Shown: positions 38,937 to 46,732 of the stretch, piece after piece | How the letters are laid out: every line of letters starts with the position of its first letter | How positions within the stretch are numbered: position 1 is the first letter of the stretch | Position numbers and translations under genes: made by a program | Notes under the pieces: generated by a model | Database searches by the model: none | Told to the model about the DNA's origin: nothing | The model's input: only the letters and a program-made list of their open reading frames with translations | Origin: Aquimarina latercula DSM 2041 | Lineage (GTDB): Bacteria > Bacteroidota > Bacteroidia > Flavobacteriales > Flavobacteriaceae | Length of the DNA: 64,000 nucleotides | Reading direction: 5' to 3' | NCBI RefSeq assembly: GCF_000430645.1 | Contig: NZ_AUMK01000011.1 | Span: forward strand, 186,001-250,000

Positions 38937-39010
38937 GGCCCAGTGGCGCAACTGAATAGCGCATCAGATTTCGGCTCTGAGGGTTGGGGGTTTGAATCCC
39001 TCCTGGGTCA
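38937..39010 (+). tRNA. tRNA-Arg (anticodon UCG)
   Basis: A 74-nt cloverleaf: acceptor GGCCCAG pairs with CTGGGTC (one G-U), D stem GCGC/GCGC, anticodon stem TCAGA/TCTGA around the loop TTTCGGC (anticodon TCG), T stem GGGGG/CCCTC around TTTGAAT, discriminator A. CCA is not encoded. The 3' half is also the end of the recombinase gene on the other strand and is the apparent integration site. Confidence 0.93.
38964..39010. other. Probable attachment site (attL) in the tRNA 3' half
   Basis: The recombinase reading frame crosses from element DNA into the tRNA and stops inside it at 38964-38966, which marks this segment as the tRNA-derived half of the element boundary. The exact crossover point cannot be placed, because the right-hand copy lies outside the window. 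Confidence 0.6.
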
Positions 39011-40520
39011 CTCGACAGGACAAGTTCGAAATTATCGAATTTTGTCCTGTTTTTATTTTGTCTAAGATGTTATTTTTCAATAATATATCTTCAAGAACTA
39101 TGTTTAGTTTAGGGGTTCGACACTCATTTTTTGAAAAAATTAGTTTTTCTGAAAATGTCGAACCAAGTATCATTTGTTTTCCTTCCCAAGTCGCCCTGTC
39201 GTAGAGTTCTTTGAGGTTCTCAAAAACTTTTAGCGCTATTTTAATTCGCTTCATAAATCCGGCTCCAAAACTTTTTAGCTCATTATATTCATATTCTAAA
39301 TCAGCTATTTTTTTTACATATCTAGCTTTTCCTTTTTCAAAAGTTACCAAATCGATAGTACCTTGAAAAAGTTTGTCTTCTGCATTATCTATTATCTCCT
39401 TTAATCCTTGAATTTCTTCTTTTAATTTATTCATTTTCCGTGTTCTCACTTTTTTGTCCTCTCCAAATTTCTCTTCAAACACATCGTAGTATAGCTCACT
39501 CATTCCTTTATCTATGGTGCACTTCTCCATCATCTTATCAAACATTTGATGGGCATCTTTTACTTTCAATCTTTCTCTGCAACCTAGCCTACAGTGGTAA
39601 TAATAATATTTACCTCCGTGCCTTCCAGTTGAGGCGCTACCTGTTAAAGGTCTACCACATTTAGAACAAGTAATATGCCCTCGTAATGGCAGATTTTCAT
39701 CTTTTGTAGACCATTCCTTTGTTTTTCTTTTCCTGCCTTTTAATATATCCTGCACTCTCCAGAAAAGATCGGGAGAAACAATTGCATCGTGTAATCCTTC
39801 TGCAAAAAATTCATCTTCATCTTTATAAGCAGGCACCTTCACTTTACCAATATAGACTTGATTCCTTATTAACAAATGAAAACGTGATCGGGATATTTTT
39901 AACCCTTTTTTATACATCATCCTGCGGACTTCATCAGCTGGAAGACCTTTGGTCATTAATGTAAAGGCTTCTTCAATTAATGGCGCTTTTTCCGAATGAA
40001 TAAGAGATGCTTTTCCAAGTGGAGTCCGTTGATTTTTAAATCCAATTGGAGCGGTTGAAGTCCAGCACCCTTCCTTATTTGCTCTTCTTGAACCTTCTGT
40101 TGTTCGAATGGATATTTTGTCGTTCTCTACCTCTGGAACAGCCAGATATATAGCTAACATAATCTTATTGTCTGGTTGATCAAAATCCAAGGGTTGCTCA
40201 ATAGAGTTCACCTTGATCCCCATTTTTCTAAGCATAGCTATTACCTGGTATGCTTCTCCAGTATTTCGAGAAAATCGATCCCATTTGGTAAAAATAATTT
40301 CATCCACCAGTTTTCTGTTCACTTTGCAGTATTCCATTAATTTAATCCACTCTGGTCGATTAAACGTTTTGGCAGAGTAATCCTCTTGGAAGTGTTGTAT
40401 AATATTTTTGTTCTTAATTTGAGAGTAACGCTCGAGTACTTCTTTTTGATAAGGAAGACTAAATCCATGATCAGCTTGATCATCTGTTGAAACCCTTGTA
40501 TAAATAATTACGTTGTTCAT
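38964..40520 (-). CDS. Large serine recombinase (integrase) of the element
   Basis: A 518-aa protein with a resolvase catalytic domain at residues 1-145 (IYTRVSTDDQ, nucleophile Ser11; later TKWDRFSRNTGEAYQ), a recombinase DNA-binding domain at about 155-265, a zinc ribbon (Cys285, Cys288, Cys310, Cys314) and a coiled coil at about 350-430. This is the standard large-serine-integrase order. Residues 504-518 and the stop are encoded by the antisense of tRNA-Arg, so integration into the tRNA supplies, or restores, the C-terminus. The ATG overlaps the stop of a 47-aa ORF (ATGA). It is expected to catalyse attP x attB integration, with a separate directionality factor needed for excision. Confidence 0.93.
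   Translation of the reverse strand: MNNVIIYTRVSTDDQADHGFSLPYQKEVLERYSQIKNKNIIQHFQEDYSAKTFNRPEWIKLMEYCKVNRKLVDEIIFTKWDRFSRNTGEAYQVIAMLRKMGIKVNSIEQPLDFDQPDNKIMLAIYLAVPEVENDKISIRTTEGSRRANKEGCWTSTAPIGFKNQRTPLGKASLIHSEKAPLIEEAFTLMTKGLPADEVRRMMYKKGLKISRSRFHLLIRNQVYIGKVKVPAYKDEDEFFAEGLHDAIVSPDLFWRVQDILKGRKRKTKEWSTKDENLPLRGHITCSKCGRPLTGSASTGRHGGKYYYYHCRLGCRERLKVKDAHQMFDKMMEKCTIDKGMSELYYDVFEEKFGEDKKVRTRKMNKLKEEIQGLKEIIDNAEDKLFQGTIDLVTFEKGKARYVKKIADLEYEYNELKSFGAGFMKRIKIALKVFENLKELYDRATWEGKQMILGSTFSEKLIFSKNECRTPKLNIVLEDILLKNNILDKIKTGQNSIISNLSCRVTQEGFKPPTLRAEI
39015..39055 (+). terminator. Hairpin terminator after tRNA-Arg
   Basis: ACAGGACAA (39015-39023) pairs with TTGTCCTGT (39042-39050), with an inner TTCGA/TCGAA stem, followed by TTTTATTTT on the + strand. 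It lies inside the recombinase coding sequence, read in antisense. Confidence 0.75.
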
Positions 40521-40660
40521 TTTTTAGCTTTTTTTATAGTGTGATTTAACTCTACATCTACAAGAAGATACAATTGCTCCCTGATAGCTACGATCTCCTT
40601 ATCTGTATATTTTTTTCCGTATTTCTCTAATTTTTTTCTGCAATGTTCAATTGATAACAT
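40517..40660 (-). CDS. Small ORF (47 aa) coupled to the recombinase
   Basis: Translation begins MLSIEHCRKKLEKYGKKYTD and ends KKAKK; its TGA overlaps the recombinase ATG. The charged sequence (KEIVAIREQLYLLVDVEL) looks like a two-helix peptide. I have the impression that similar 45-50 aa ORFs sit directly before serine recombinases in other Bacteroidota, which would suggest a recombination accessory factor, but this is unverified. Confidence 0.65.
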   Translation of the reverse strand: MLSIEHCRKKLEKYGKKYTDKEIVAIREQLYLLVDVELNHTIKKAKK

Positions 40661-40731
40661 TTTATATACAATTCGTGGTATTCTGCTTCACTGGCAGTCA
40701 TAACACGGGTGTGTATTGGGTTGGCTTTCAT
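40627..40731 (-). CDS. Possible small ORF (34 aa) upstream of the recombinase
   Basis: Starts MKANPIHTRVMTASEAEYHE and overlaps the 5' end of the 47-aa ORF in another frame. An internal Met at residue 11 is another possible start. Its place in the overlapping chain is the only support; it could be chance. Confidence 0.35.
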   Translation of the reverse strand: MKANPIHTRVMTASEAEYHELYIKCYQLNIAEKN

Positions 40732-40756
40732 TGGCCACGATACGTTATTTATATTT

Positions 40757-41530
40757 CTATTTTACTACTTTTCTTCGTTCTCTTCGCTGAACACAAACGA
40801 TTTGCCCATTGTGTTGCTTGATCTCAAAATTTTGGTATTTCCCGCTTTTAAGGAGTGCCTTTACATCATCAATACTAAATTTCCCATCTATTTCTTCTAC
40901 ACCTTCTAATCGGGTGATTTTACCGTCCTGTTGCGTAATATTGATATACTTATAGGTTTTGGAGCGGATGATATGTAATACTTGTATTTCCTCTATGGAT
41001 AATCCTGCAAATTCATCGAAATCCGGAACTTCATACACATCGGATAAGGTATCCTTTATTTGCTTGTTTAGGGATATTGCCGTATGATTCTGGATTTCTG
41101 CTGATTTTAATTTATCCAGATATACTAAATCATTTACTATTAATAATTCTTCAGTATCGGTAAGTATAATATACACGGGCACATTGGTTTGAATGACGTG
41201 GGCTATATAATATTCTAGGGCAGGATAAGAAATCCCATTTTCTGCTTTTACCATAGCGAAAATCCCCTTTTTACATTTTTTGATCCGATTGGCTTCAATC
41301 TGCATCTTTCTTAAATCACCGATGATGCTAATCCAGATAAGATCCACCACGCTAAAGTAATTTCGGTGTCCGGATTTTTGATTTTCGCGATGATCTTCTA
41401 AGAGTCCTGTTTTTCTCCAATGTACTAAGACTCGTTTACTAATGTCTCCCACCTCTTTAATTCCGAACTGTTTTTCATTTAATAATAAATGATACATGCG
41501 GTAATCCAGAGAATGTTGTTCTGTATCCAT
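40757..41530 (-). CDS. MerR-like winged-helix regulator
   Basis: A 257-aa protein when started at ATG 41530; a GTG at 41554 is the upstream alternative but would fall within the presumed 5' UTR next to the promoter. Residues about 20-75 resemble a MerR-type winged helix (VGDISKRVLVHWRKTGLLED, then GHRNYFSVVDLIWISIIGDL). The rest is an unrecognised effector-like domain; an aligned pair of short beta segments (KYINITQQDGKITRLEG and NFEIKQHNGQIVCVQ) closes the protein. A 38-bp perfect palindrome overlaps its promoter, suggesting autoregulation. It lies at the element edge next to the recombinase, so it may control excision. Confidence 0.65.
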   Translation of the reverse strand: MDTEQHSLDYRMYHLLLNEKQFGIKEVGDISKRVLVHWRKTGLLEDHRENQKSGHRNYFSVVDLIWISIIGDLRKMQIEANRIKKCKKGIFAMVKAENGISYPALEYYIAHVIQTNVPVYIILTDTEELLIVNDLVYLDKLKSAEIQNHTAISLNKQIKDTLSDVYEVPDFDEFAGLSIEEIQVLHIIRSKTYKYINITQQDGKITRLEGVEEIDGKFSIDDVKALLKSGKYQNFEIKQHNGQIVCVQRRERRKVVK

Positions 41531-41556
41531 ATCTGTGTTTTTATAATCCAACACAG

Positions 41557-41601
41557 CGAATATAAATAAAATAAGTTACAATATTGTAACTTATTTTATT
41601 T
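41557..41601 (-). promoter_or_regulatory. 38-bp perfect palindrome overlapping the MerR-like gene promoter
   Basis: Bases 41564-41601 are fully self-complementary, centred on TTACAATATTGTAA with AT-rich outer arms. On the minus strand the box TATATTCG (41557-41564) directly abuts it and resembles the local -7 element, placing the palindrome over the -33 region, as MerR-type operators are placed. ATG 41530 is 27 bp downstream. Confidence 0.75.
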
Positions 41602-41645
41602 TTTTAACAAAAAAGAATTTAATTATAGTAGTTTTCTACCATAGG

Positions 41646-42374
41646 TTAGCTATTGTGTACTGTTTTAGCAAGCCCTTCCAGTGTTGTGTTATAGCGTTTT
41701 AGGGTTTCTATTTCACTGTCCTTAGCAGCAATAGTTGCTTTGGTAGCTTTTAATAAATCTTCTAATAGATCAATTTTCACATGGTGCATTGCTGCATTTG
41801 TGTTGTGGTTATCGGTGGGCTGTATTTCTTTATTAGCGGTGGGTTTGTAATTTTTTCTAATCTCGGTAAAAGCTAAATCAAAAAAGGAGTCTAAAGCTCC
41901 CAGCGCTTTTTCGTAGGGAATTCCTATTAAGCGTTCAATGGTTGTCTTTTTAAATTCGTTTAGCTTCTCACTAATTTGATCACAGGTGGTGTATCCTTGT
42001 TCTTTTAACTCTTCTAAAAAGAAGGTAATTTTATTTGTGATAAAAGTATCGATTCCATTTTCATTGATATTGGATAAAAAATTATTCGGGTCATGTTGCT
42101 CAAAGGAAAAGGTAAAGGTTTTGTTTTTGTCATAAAAATATCCGATCTCTATATTGAAGTGTTCTGCAAAAGCAATCATGACTAAATGCGGCAGGTGTTT
42201 TTCTCGATCTCTTACATTCTTTACAATCGTTTTATTAGTTGGATAAATAATCCCTCCTATTCCGTGGTCACTAATATGTTTTGTGTTCTTATTCTCTTTA
42301 TAAGCTGCCTTAATCTGATCCACAGCAAGAATAAATTGATGATCAATACAGTCTAAAGCGGGATGATTTTTCAT
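41646..42374 (-). CDS. Putative transcriptional regulator with C-terminal coiled coil
   Basis: This 242-aa protein has an N-terminal region (about 10-80) that looks like a helix-turn-helix fold of the Xre/CI kind: FILAVDQIKAAYKE, later PTNKTIVKNVRDREKHLP and LVMIAFAEHFNIEIGYFY, the last resembling the helix that ends such domains. The middle part is unrecognised and the last 40 residues form a coiled coil (DLLEDLLKATKATIAAKDSE). It faces the + strand HTH gene across a region with repeated dyads, the layout of an immunity or transfer switch. The repressor role is inferred. Confidence 0.55.
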   Translation of the reverse strand: MKNHPALDCIDHQFILAVDQIKAAYKENKNTKHISDHGIGGIIYPTNKTIVKNVRDREKHLPHLVMIAFAEHFNIEIGYFYDKNKTFTFSFEQHDPNNFLSNINENGIDTFITNKITFFLEELKEQGYTTCDQISEKLNEFKKTTIERLIGIPYEKALGALDSFFDLAFTEIRKNYKPTANKEIQPTDNHNTNAAMHHVKIDLLEDLLKATKATIAAKDSEIETLKRYNTTLEGLAKTVHNS

Positions 42375-42729
42375 AATTAAAGTATTTTTTACTTTTTTTA
42401 TTAAAGTTAGTTTGTTGTAAATCTGTAAATTACAAAATAAAAGTATTTTTTACTTCTTTTTATTAGTGTAATTCAATTATTATTCTATAAATTTGACCTA
42501 AACAAAAAGAGGATCACATATTTTATGAGTTTAGGGATAAATAAAAAGTATTTTAAACTTTTATTTCGATGTCAAAAGTAACTAATTTTTTTGTATTCGT
42601 CAAAAAAGTATTTTAAAATAAGTTAAAATTTAACCCTAAAGTAACCCAGTAAGACACCTTTCTGGTACACTATGCTCTTGCAATATTGCTTTTCACAAAC
42701 AGGAATCATCAATCCTTAAAAAACGAACT
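42375..42729. promoter_or_regulatory. Divergent control region with repeated AAAGTA-N5-TACTTT dyads
   Basis: A 355-bp AT-rich gap between divergent regulators. Dyads AAAGTA-N5-TACTTT occur at 42379-42395 and, with one mismatch, at 42440-42456; AAAGTA-N5-AACTTT lies at 42545-42561 and a half-site AAAAGTATTTT at 42604-42614. Each is 17 bp. They look like operators for one of the two flanking regulators. No ORF of note is present. Confidence 0.65.
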
Positions 42730-43008
42730 ATGTATAGCGAAGACGATATTCAGAGGGTGCTTCATAGGGTTCGGCAGAATTTTGCCAATCCTTTACAAAA
42801 AATCAGGCAACAAACAGGACTTAGTAGAAGTACGATCCATCGTTATTTTTCAGGAACGCCTGTTCGGCAGGATACTGCAGATATCATTTTTGCAAGCTGT
42901 CTGGAGCTTCTCGATGCGCATCAGAAGCGTCAATTGTACTTAAAAAAAGAAAGTACACGAATTTTACAAACGCAATTGGAATTTGAGAGCGTAAAGCATC
43001 AAAAATAG
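42730..43008 (+). CDS. Small HTH DNA-binding protein
   Basis: A 92-aa protein with a probable HTH at about residues 20-45 (NPLQKIRQQTGLSRSTIHRYFSG, where GLSRSTIHRYF reads as turn plus recognition helix). The start is ATG 42730. It is first in the rightward transcript and lies opposite the 242-aa regulator, so the two may form a bistable switch; this is inferred from layout. Confidence 0.65.
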   Translation: MYSEDDIQRVLHRVRQNFANPLQKIRQQTGLSRSTIHRYFSGTPVRQDTADIIFASCLELLDAHQKRQLYLKKESTRILQTQLEFESVKHQK

Positions 43009-43040
43009 GATGTATCACACAGCTAATTTGGGGAAATAGC

Positions 43041-43202
43041 ATGAAAATCACACTTATTAAAAACCAGCGGGCTACTACTATTTGCGATCACTTTATTAAA
43101 AGTAAAGATGGTCACTCGCCCAGTGTAGCCTATCGACTCGGAATGCATCGGCATCGGGTTTCATTGAAAGGTATTATCAAAAAACGAAACAATTCATCCT
43201 AG
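43041..43202 (+). CDS. Small basic protein (53 aa)
   Basis: Starts MKITLIKNQRATTICDHFIK and ends IIKKRNNSS; rich in Lys, Arg and His. The segment SPSVAYRLGMHRHRVS could be an HTH-like pair of helices. It sits 32 bp after the HTH gene on the same strand. Function unknown. Confidence 0.5.
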   Translation: MKITLIKNQRATTICDHFIKSKDGHSPSVAYRLGMHRHRVSLKGIIKKRNNSS

Positions 43203-43314
43203 ATTATTTATGGGGGCTATTGGCATTGATTGGCGTACTACTTACCAGAGATGCCTTGTCACTATTTCTTATCGATCACTTTTATCATCAATCCTATATC
43301 AAAAAACAATCAGT

Positions 43315-44658
43315 ATGTTAGTTAATTATAGTCTTACCTTAAAGCAAATCGATGGGTATGCAGCACACTACAACAAAGATCAGAAAGCGCTGGGCAGCCA
43401 ACTAAGAGGTCCTTTGCTGCATACCCTAAAAGAGATCATGCGTATCTATGCAGTTTCTCTTTCAAAGGCATATAAAAGACAGCCTTTTACACCAGAGACG
43501 ATTCCTTCTTTACGCACCAATAATATACAACTGGCAACGCTTACCAAAACCAGTGGACGAACCATACAACGTCATATTATTAAACTAAAAGCAGCAGGGA
43601 TCATTACTAAAAAGGTGACCCATGGTCGTAAGAGAAATTATGAATTGTGGATAACCTCAAAAATTTTGTGGATAAGTCGGTTTATAACCTATAAAGAGCC
43701 TGATTTTGACAAGGTATTGAAAAAAAGTTTATCCCTTGAAAAACAAGTGGTTAAAAAAACAAAAAAGACAAACTGTCCTCAATCGGATACTGGAGACTTG
43801 ACTAGAAACAAAAAGAATAAAGTAATAGCTGTTGATAAGTACAGAAAATTGTGGAAAAGCGAAGCATTAAAGGATACAGGTTTTACAGAATCGATTAAAA
43901 CAATAAGGAGTTTGCTACCGCAAACGGCCTTTTATAAGACTGGCGACGTCACAGGCGACGTTACTGGAGACACACAGTTGAAAGACCCACAAAAAAAAGA
44001 TACACAGTTGAAAGAGCCCCGGCGGAATGTGGAAGTAAACAGGGGCGGATTTTCAAGCAAACCCAGTACACCGGGCGCAGAAAAATCCGTTACATTGTTG
44101 ATAACTAGCCCTGAGCGCGACCCAGACCGCCACTCTTTCCTTGTATCCTATGCAAAAAAACTGTGGGAACTGGCTCAAAAAGAACTCTATCCAGACAAAC
44201 GACTGGTTAAAAATCAACACCGGATCGCTGTGGATCTAATTTACCAGTATTACAAAGCTGTAAAAACACCTCACCTTGAAAAAGCCCATACCCAGTTCGT
44301 GAAGCGAATCAAGATGGTAAGCAGCTATGTAAAAAGGGATCGTCAAAACCGTTTCATTCCGATTCCATCCATCTATTTTGATCTGGAAAACCCCGATGGT
44401 TTTAGAGGTACAAAAGACTGGTTTAAAAAGGCTCAAAAAAAATATTTCAACAGGAAATTGCAGCATTTTTTAAGAAAAAAAGTACAGGAAATAAAGCGTA
44501 GCGAGCAGTGTGATACTGGGGATGGCGATTCCAGATTAGGGGTGTTTACAAAGTGCAGCAAGGAAGTTACAGCAGTGGGGATTCCAAAACTAACAACGGC
44601 TTTTCACGGGCTTGTATTGGGAAAAAATATTCAGATTCATCAATTAAATTTTATATAA
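43315..44658 (+). CDS. Winged-helix protein, possibly replication-related
   Basis: The start is taken at ATG 43315 (447 aa; a longer frame opens at 43210 but its first 35 residues look non-coding). Residues about 65-120 form a winged helix: LATLTKTSGRTIQRHIIKLK, then AAGIITKKVTHGRKRNYELW. A Lys-rich linker with short repeats follows (TGDVTGDVTGD, and DTQLK twice). The C-terminal part (YAKKLWELAQKELYP to FYFDLE-like IYFDLENPDG) recurs, as far as I recall, in Bacteroidota plasmid-type proteins. A replication-initiator or transfer role is possible but unproven. Confidence 0.55.
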   Translation: MLVNYSLTLKQIDGYAAHYNKDQKALGSQLRGPLLHTLKEIMRIYAVSLSKAYKRQPFTPETIPSLRTNNIQLATLTKTSGRTIQRHIIKLKAAGIITKKVTHGRKRNYELWITSKILWISRFITYKEPDFDKVLKKSLSLEKQVVKKTKKTNCPQSDTGDLTRNKKNKVIAVDKYRKLWKSEALKDTGFTESIKTIRSLLPQTAFYKTGDVTGDVTGDTQLKDPQKKDTQLKEPRRNVEVNRGGFSSKPSTPGAEKSVTLLITSPERDPDRHSFLVSYAKKLWELAQKELYPDKRLVKNQHRIAVDLIYQYYKAVKTPHLEKAHTQFVKRIKMVSSYVKRDRQNRFIPIPSIYFDLENPDGFRGTKDWFKKAQKKYFNRKLQHFLRKKVQEIKRSEQCDTGDGDSRLGVFTKCSKEVTAVGIPKLTTAFHGLVLGKNIQIHQLNFI

Positions 44659-44660
44659 CT

Positions 44661-45152
44661 ATGGGAAATAGAACCTACAGAAAACGCCTCAATTTAGGGC
44701 ATAAATTAAAGGCTGCACTTCAGGGGATTGAGGTAGATATCTTTGGATATGAAAAAAATGTGACACGAAATATCATCGCCTATTTTAATCGCTTAAGCAA
44801 AGAAACCGGAATAGAACCTTCTGGAATTATTGTTCGCATTTTTATGGACGGTGATACTGTACGATCGCGGGTTTATCGTAATGGCAGGCTTGCCAAAGAG
44901 ATATCTATTACCGAGCTTATTTGTTTATTTACCAGCACTGATGCCACAGGGCTACCACAATTAGAGCAGAAAGTAATCCGGGGTATCCGCACTTTTATCA
45001 CTGATTTTTCTAAGGAGCATCATATTTCTTCGGAACAATTACATATCTGTATTCTGTCTTCTGATCACAAGGTGTGGGTAAAAGGAGCATACAGGACCCG
45101 TACTATCGCAGATATTCCATTGGGAGTATTGATTAAACATTTTACCCAATGA
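44661..45152 (+). CDS. Hypothetical protein
   Basis: A 163-aa protein started at ATG 44661 (MGNRTYRKRLNLGHKL), two bases after the preceding stop; the longer in-frame ORF from 44553 would overlap the previous gene. A segment KETGIEPSGIIVRIFMDGD and a later one SSEQLHICILSSDHKVW look like paired alpha-beta units. It overlaps the next gene at ATGA. Nothing is recognised. Confidence 0.6.
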   Translation: MGNRTYRKRLNLGHKLKAALQGIEVDIFGYEKNVTRNIIAYFNRLSKETGIEPSGIIVRIFMDGDTVRSRVYRNGRLAKEISITELICLFTSTDATGLPQLEQKVIRGIRTFITDFSKEHHISSEQLHICILSSDHKVWVKGAYRTRTIADIPLGVLIKHFTQ

Positions 45153-45439
45153 AAACAAACAAAAAAGGAAAACGTAAAGGGTGGAAACTGATAAGGGATT
45201 CGTTTCATAAAATGCTAGTCACTTTCGATGATGGTACGCAGATAACGCGCTACTCTGTTGACTGGCGACATGCGTATTCTAAAAACAGAGACCCTAATAT
45301 TGGATTTGAAAATTATCGAAAATTGATGCGAAAATGGGGGAAGGATGCAAAAAAAATCGTGATTTATAACAGAGCATCCGATACCATAGTAGCAAAGTAT
45401 TATGAGGGGGATGAAATAGATCTTGATGATGATCCTTAA
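45149..45439 (+). CDS. Small basic hypothetical protein
   Basis: A 96-aa protein with a basic N-terminus (MKTNKKGKRKGWKLIRDSF) and an acidic end (YYEGDEIDLDDDP). It overlaps the previous gene by 4 bp, so the two are probably co-translated. No family is recognised. Confidence 0.6.
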   Translation: MKTNKKGKRKGWKLIRDSFHKMLVTFDDGTQITRYSVDWRHAYSKNRDPNIGFENYRKLMRKWGKDAKKIVIYNRASDTIVAKYYEGDEIDLDDDP

Positions 45440-45494
45440 AAAAGGTAAAGTACAAAATGCAAAACACAATGAATTCACACATAAAAAGTAAAAA

Positions 45495-46667
45495 ATGGAA
45501 AAAATAAAAGCATTATTAAAAACTATTGAACATACCACACCTCCTAATACTCCTGAACTGTTAGAGACCAAAAACACCAATACTGTTCGCGTACTCTACA
45601 TAGCTCCTAAAGTCAGCTCTAGTGGGTATTACCGGATGCTATTACCGCATTTGGAATTATCTAAGACCTCTTGGTTCAGAGGACATTTTATAGGTCTTAC
45701 CAAACAAGATTTTAATAAACCATTTGAGATCGCTGAAGTTCCCTTGTTAGATGAGTGGATTGTATGGGCAGATTATATAGTATTTCCCATTATAACGGCT
45801 GATTTCAGTTATTTTTTTAAAGCCTGTAAAGTCATCAATCCGGAATTGCAACTTATTATGGATTTAGAAAGCTCTTTATTTTACATGGATACCGACGATC
45901 CATTGGAAAAAAAGATAACCACACAAATGAAACATCAATTTTTAGCGAACCTATGCAATATTGATATTATCACTTCCCATAACCAAGAATTACTGGAACT
46001 CCACGACGATTTACTGCGTAAATTGGACAAAGGGTTAACACCGCTGTTTTATTTGATCCCAAACCTGATTTCCAAAATAGGATATCAAGGGATACCAGTT
46101 AAAAGAGAAAATGATGGAGAATTTTTACGTATTGGTATGGTGGGAAACCTTAGATCTGTAAAAGACCTATTACTGCTCACTCCAGTGATCAGGAAGATAA
46201 AGGAAAAATATAAAGAAAAAGTCACTTTTGTGGTGATTGGTTGGGATGGTTTTTTAGCGGATGGCAGCGAGCCTTGGCAGGGATTAGACGTCGATTTCCG
46301 TGATGGGGTCAACTTTTTAGAGTATTTCGAAAAGCTTGAATCCCTATGCATTGATATAGGACTACTTCCGTTGCGTGATGGAGCGTACACTCGCTTTAGC
46401 TCGGACACTAAATATCTTGAATTTGCAGCAGCAGGGATTCCGGTCATCGCCTCTAGCGGAGTGGTCTATGACAAGGTAATCATGCACGGAAAAACTGGGC
46501 TGCTAGCTGGGTATGATGCTGAATGGGAGGCTGCACTAGATCGGATGATCACGGATTCCAATTTCCGTAAGAAGATCGCTGGAATTGCCAAAAAGCAAGC
46601 TTGGTTAAACCATAGTTTTACCGAAGAGCAAAAGGACTCTTTTTCTGAGCTGTTTTTCTTTCACTAA
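45495..46667 (+). CDS. GT-B glycosyltransferase carried by the element
   Basis: A 390-aa protein. The N-terminal lobe starts VRVLYIAPKVSSSGYYRML; the C-terminal lobe has the GT4-type nucleotide-sugar segment LRIGMVGNLRSVKDLLLLTPVI, VTFVVIGWDG, then SSDTKYLEFAAAGIPVIASS and HGKTGLLAG. In GT4 enzymes the equivalent acidic residue of KYLEF contacts the sugar nucleotide. It has no signal peptide and no transmembrane helix. No other sugar-processing gene is nearby, so the acceptor is unknown: DNA bases, phage or pilus protein, or cell-surface glycan are all conceivable. Confidence 0.78.
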   Translation: MEKIKALLKTIEHTTPPNTPELLETKNTNTVRVLYIAPKVSSSGYYRMLLPHLELSKTSWFRGHFIGLTKQDFNKPFEIAEVPLLDEWIVWADYIVFPIITADFSYFFKACKVINPELQLIMDLESSLFYMDTDDPLEKKITTQMKHQFLANLCNIDIITSHNQELLELHDDLLRKLDKGLTPLFYLIPNLISKIGYQGIPVKRENDGEFLRIGMVGNLRSVKDLLLLTPVIRKIKEKYKEKVTFVVIGWDGFLADGSEPWQGLDVDFRDGVNFLEYFEKLESLCIDIGLLPLRDGAYTRFSSDTKYLEFAAAGIPVIASSGVVYDKVIMHGKTGLLAGYDAEWEAALDRMITDSNFRKKIAGIAKKQAWLNHSFTEEQKDSFSELFFFH

Positions 46668-46732
46668 TGCTAAATAAATGTTAAATCAATACAGGGAGGT
46701 GGTAACAAAACCTCTGTAAAAAACACTTACAT

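Noticed and set aside
44553..44660. N-terminal extension of the 163-aa protein
   Set aside because: It overlaps the 3' end of the previous gene in another frame; ATG 44661 is the natural start.
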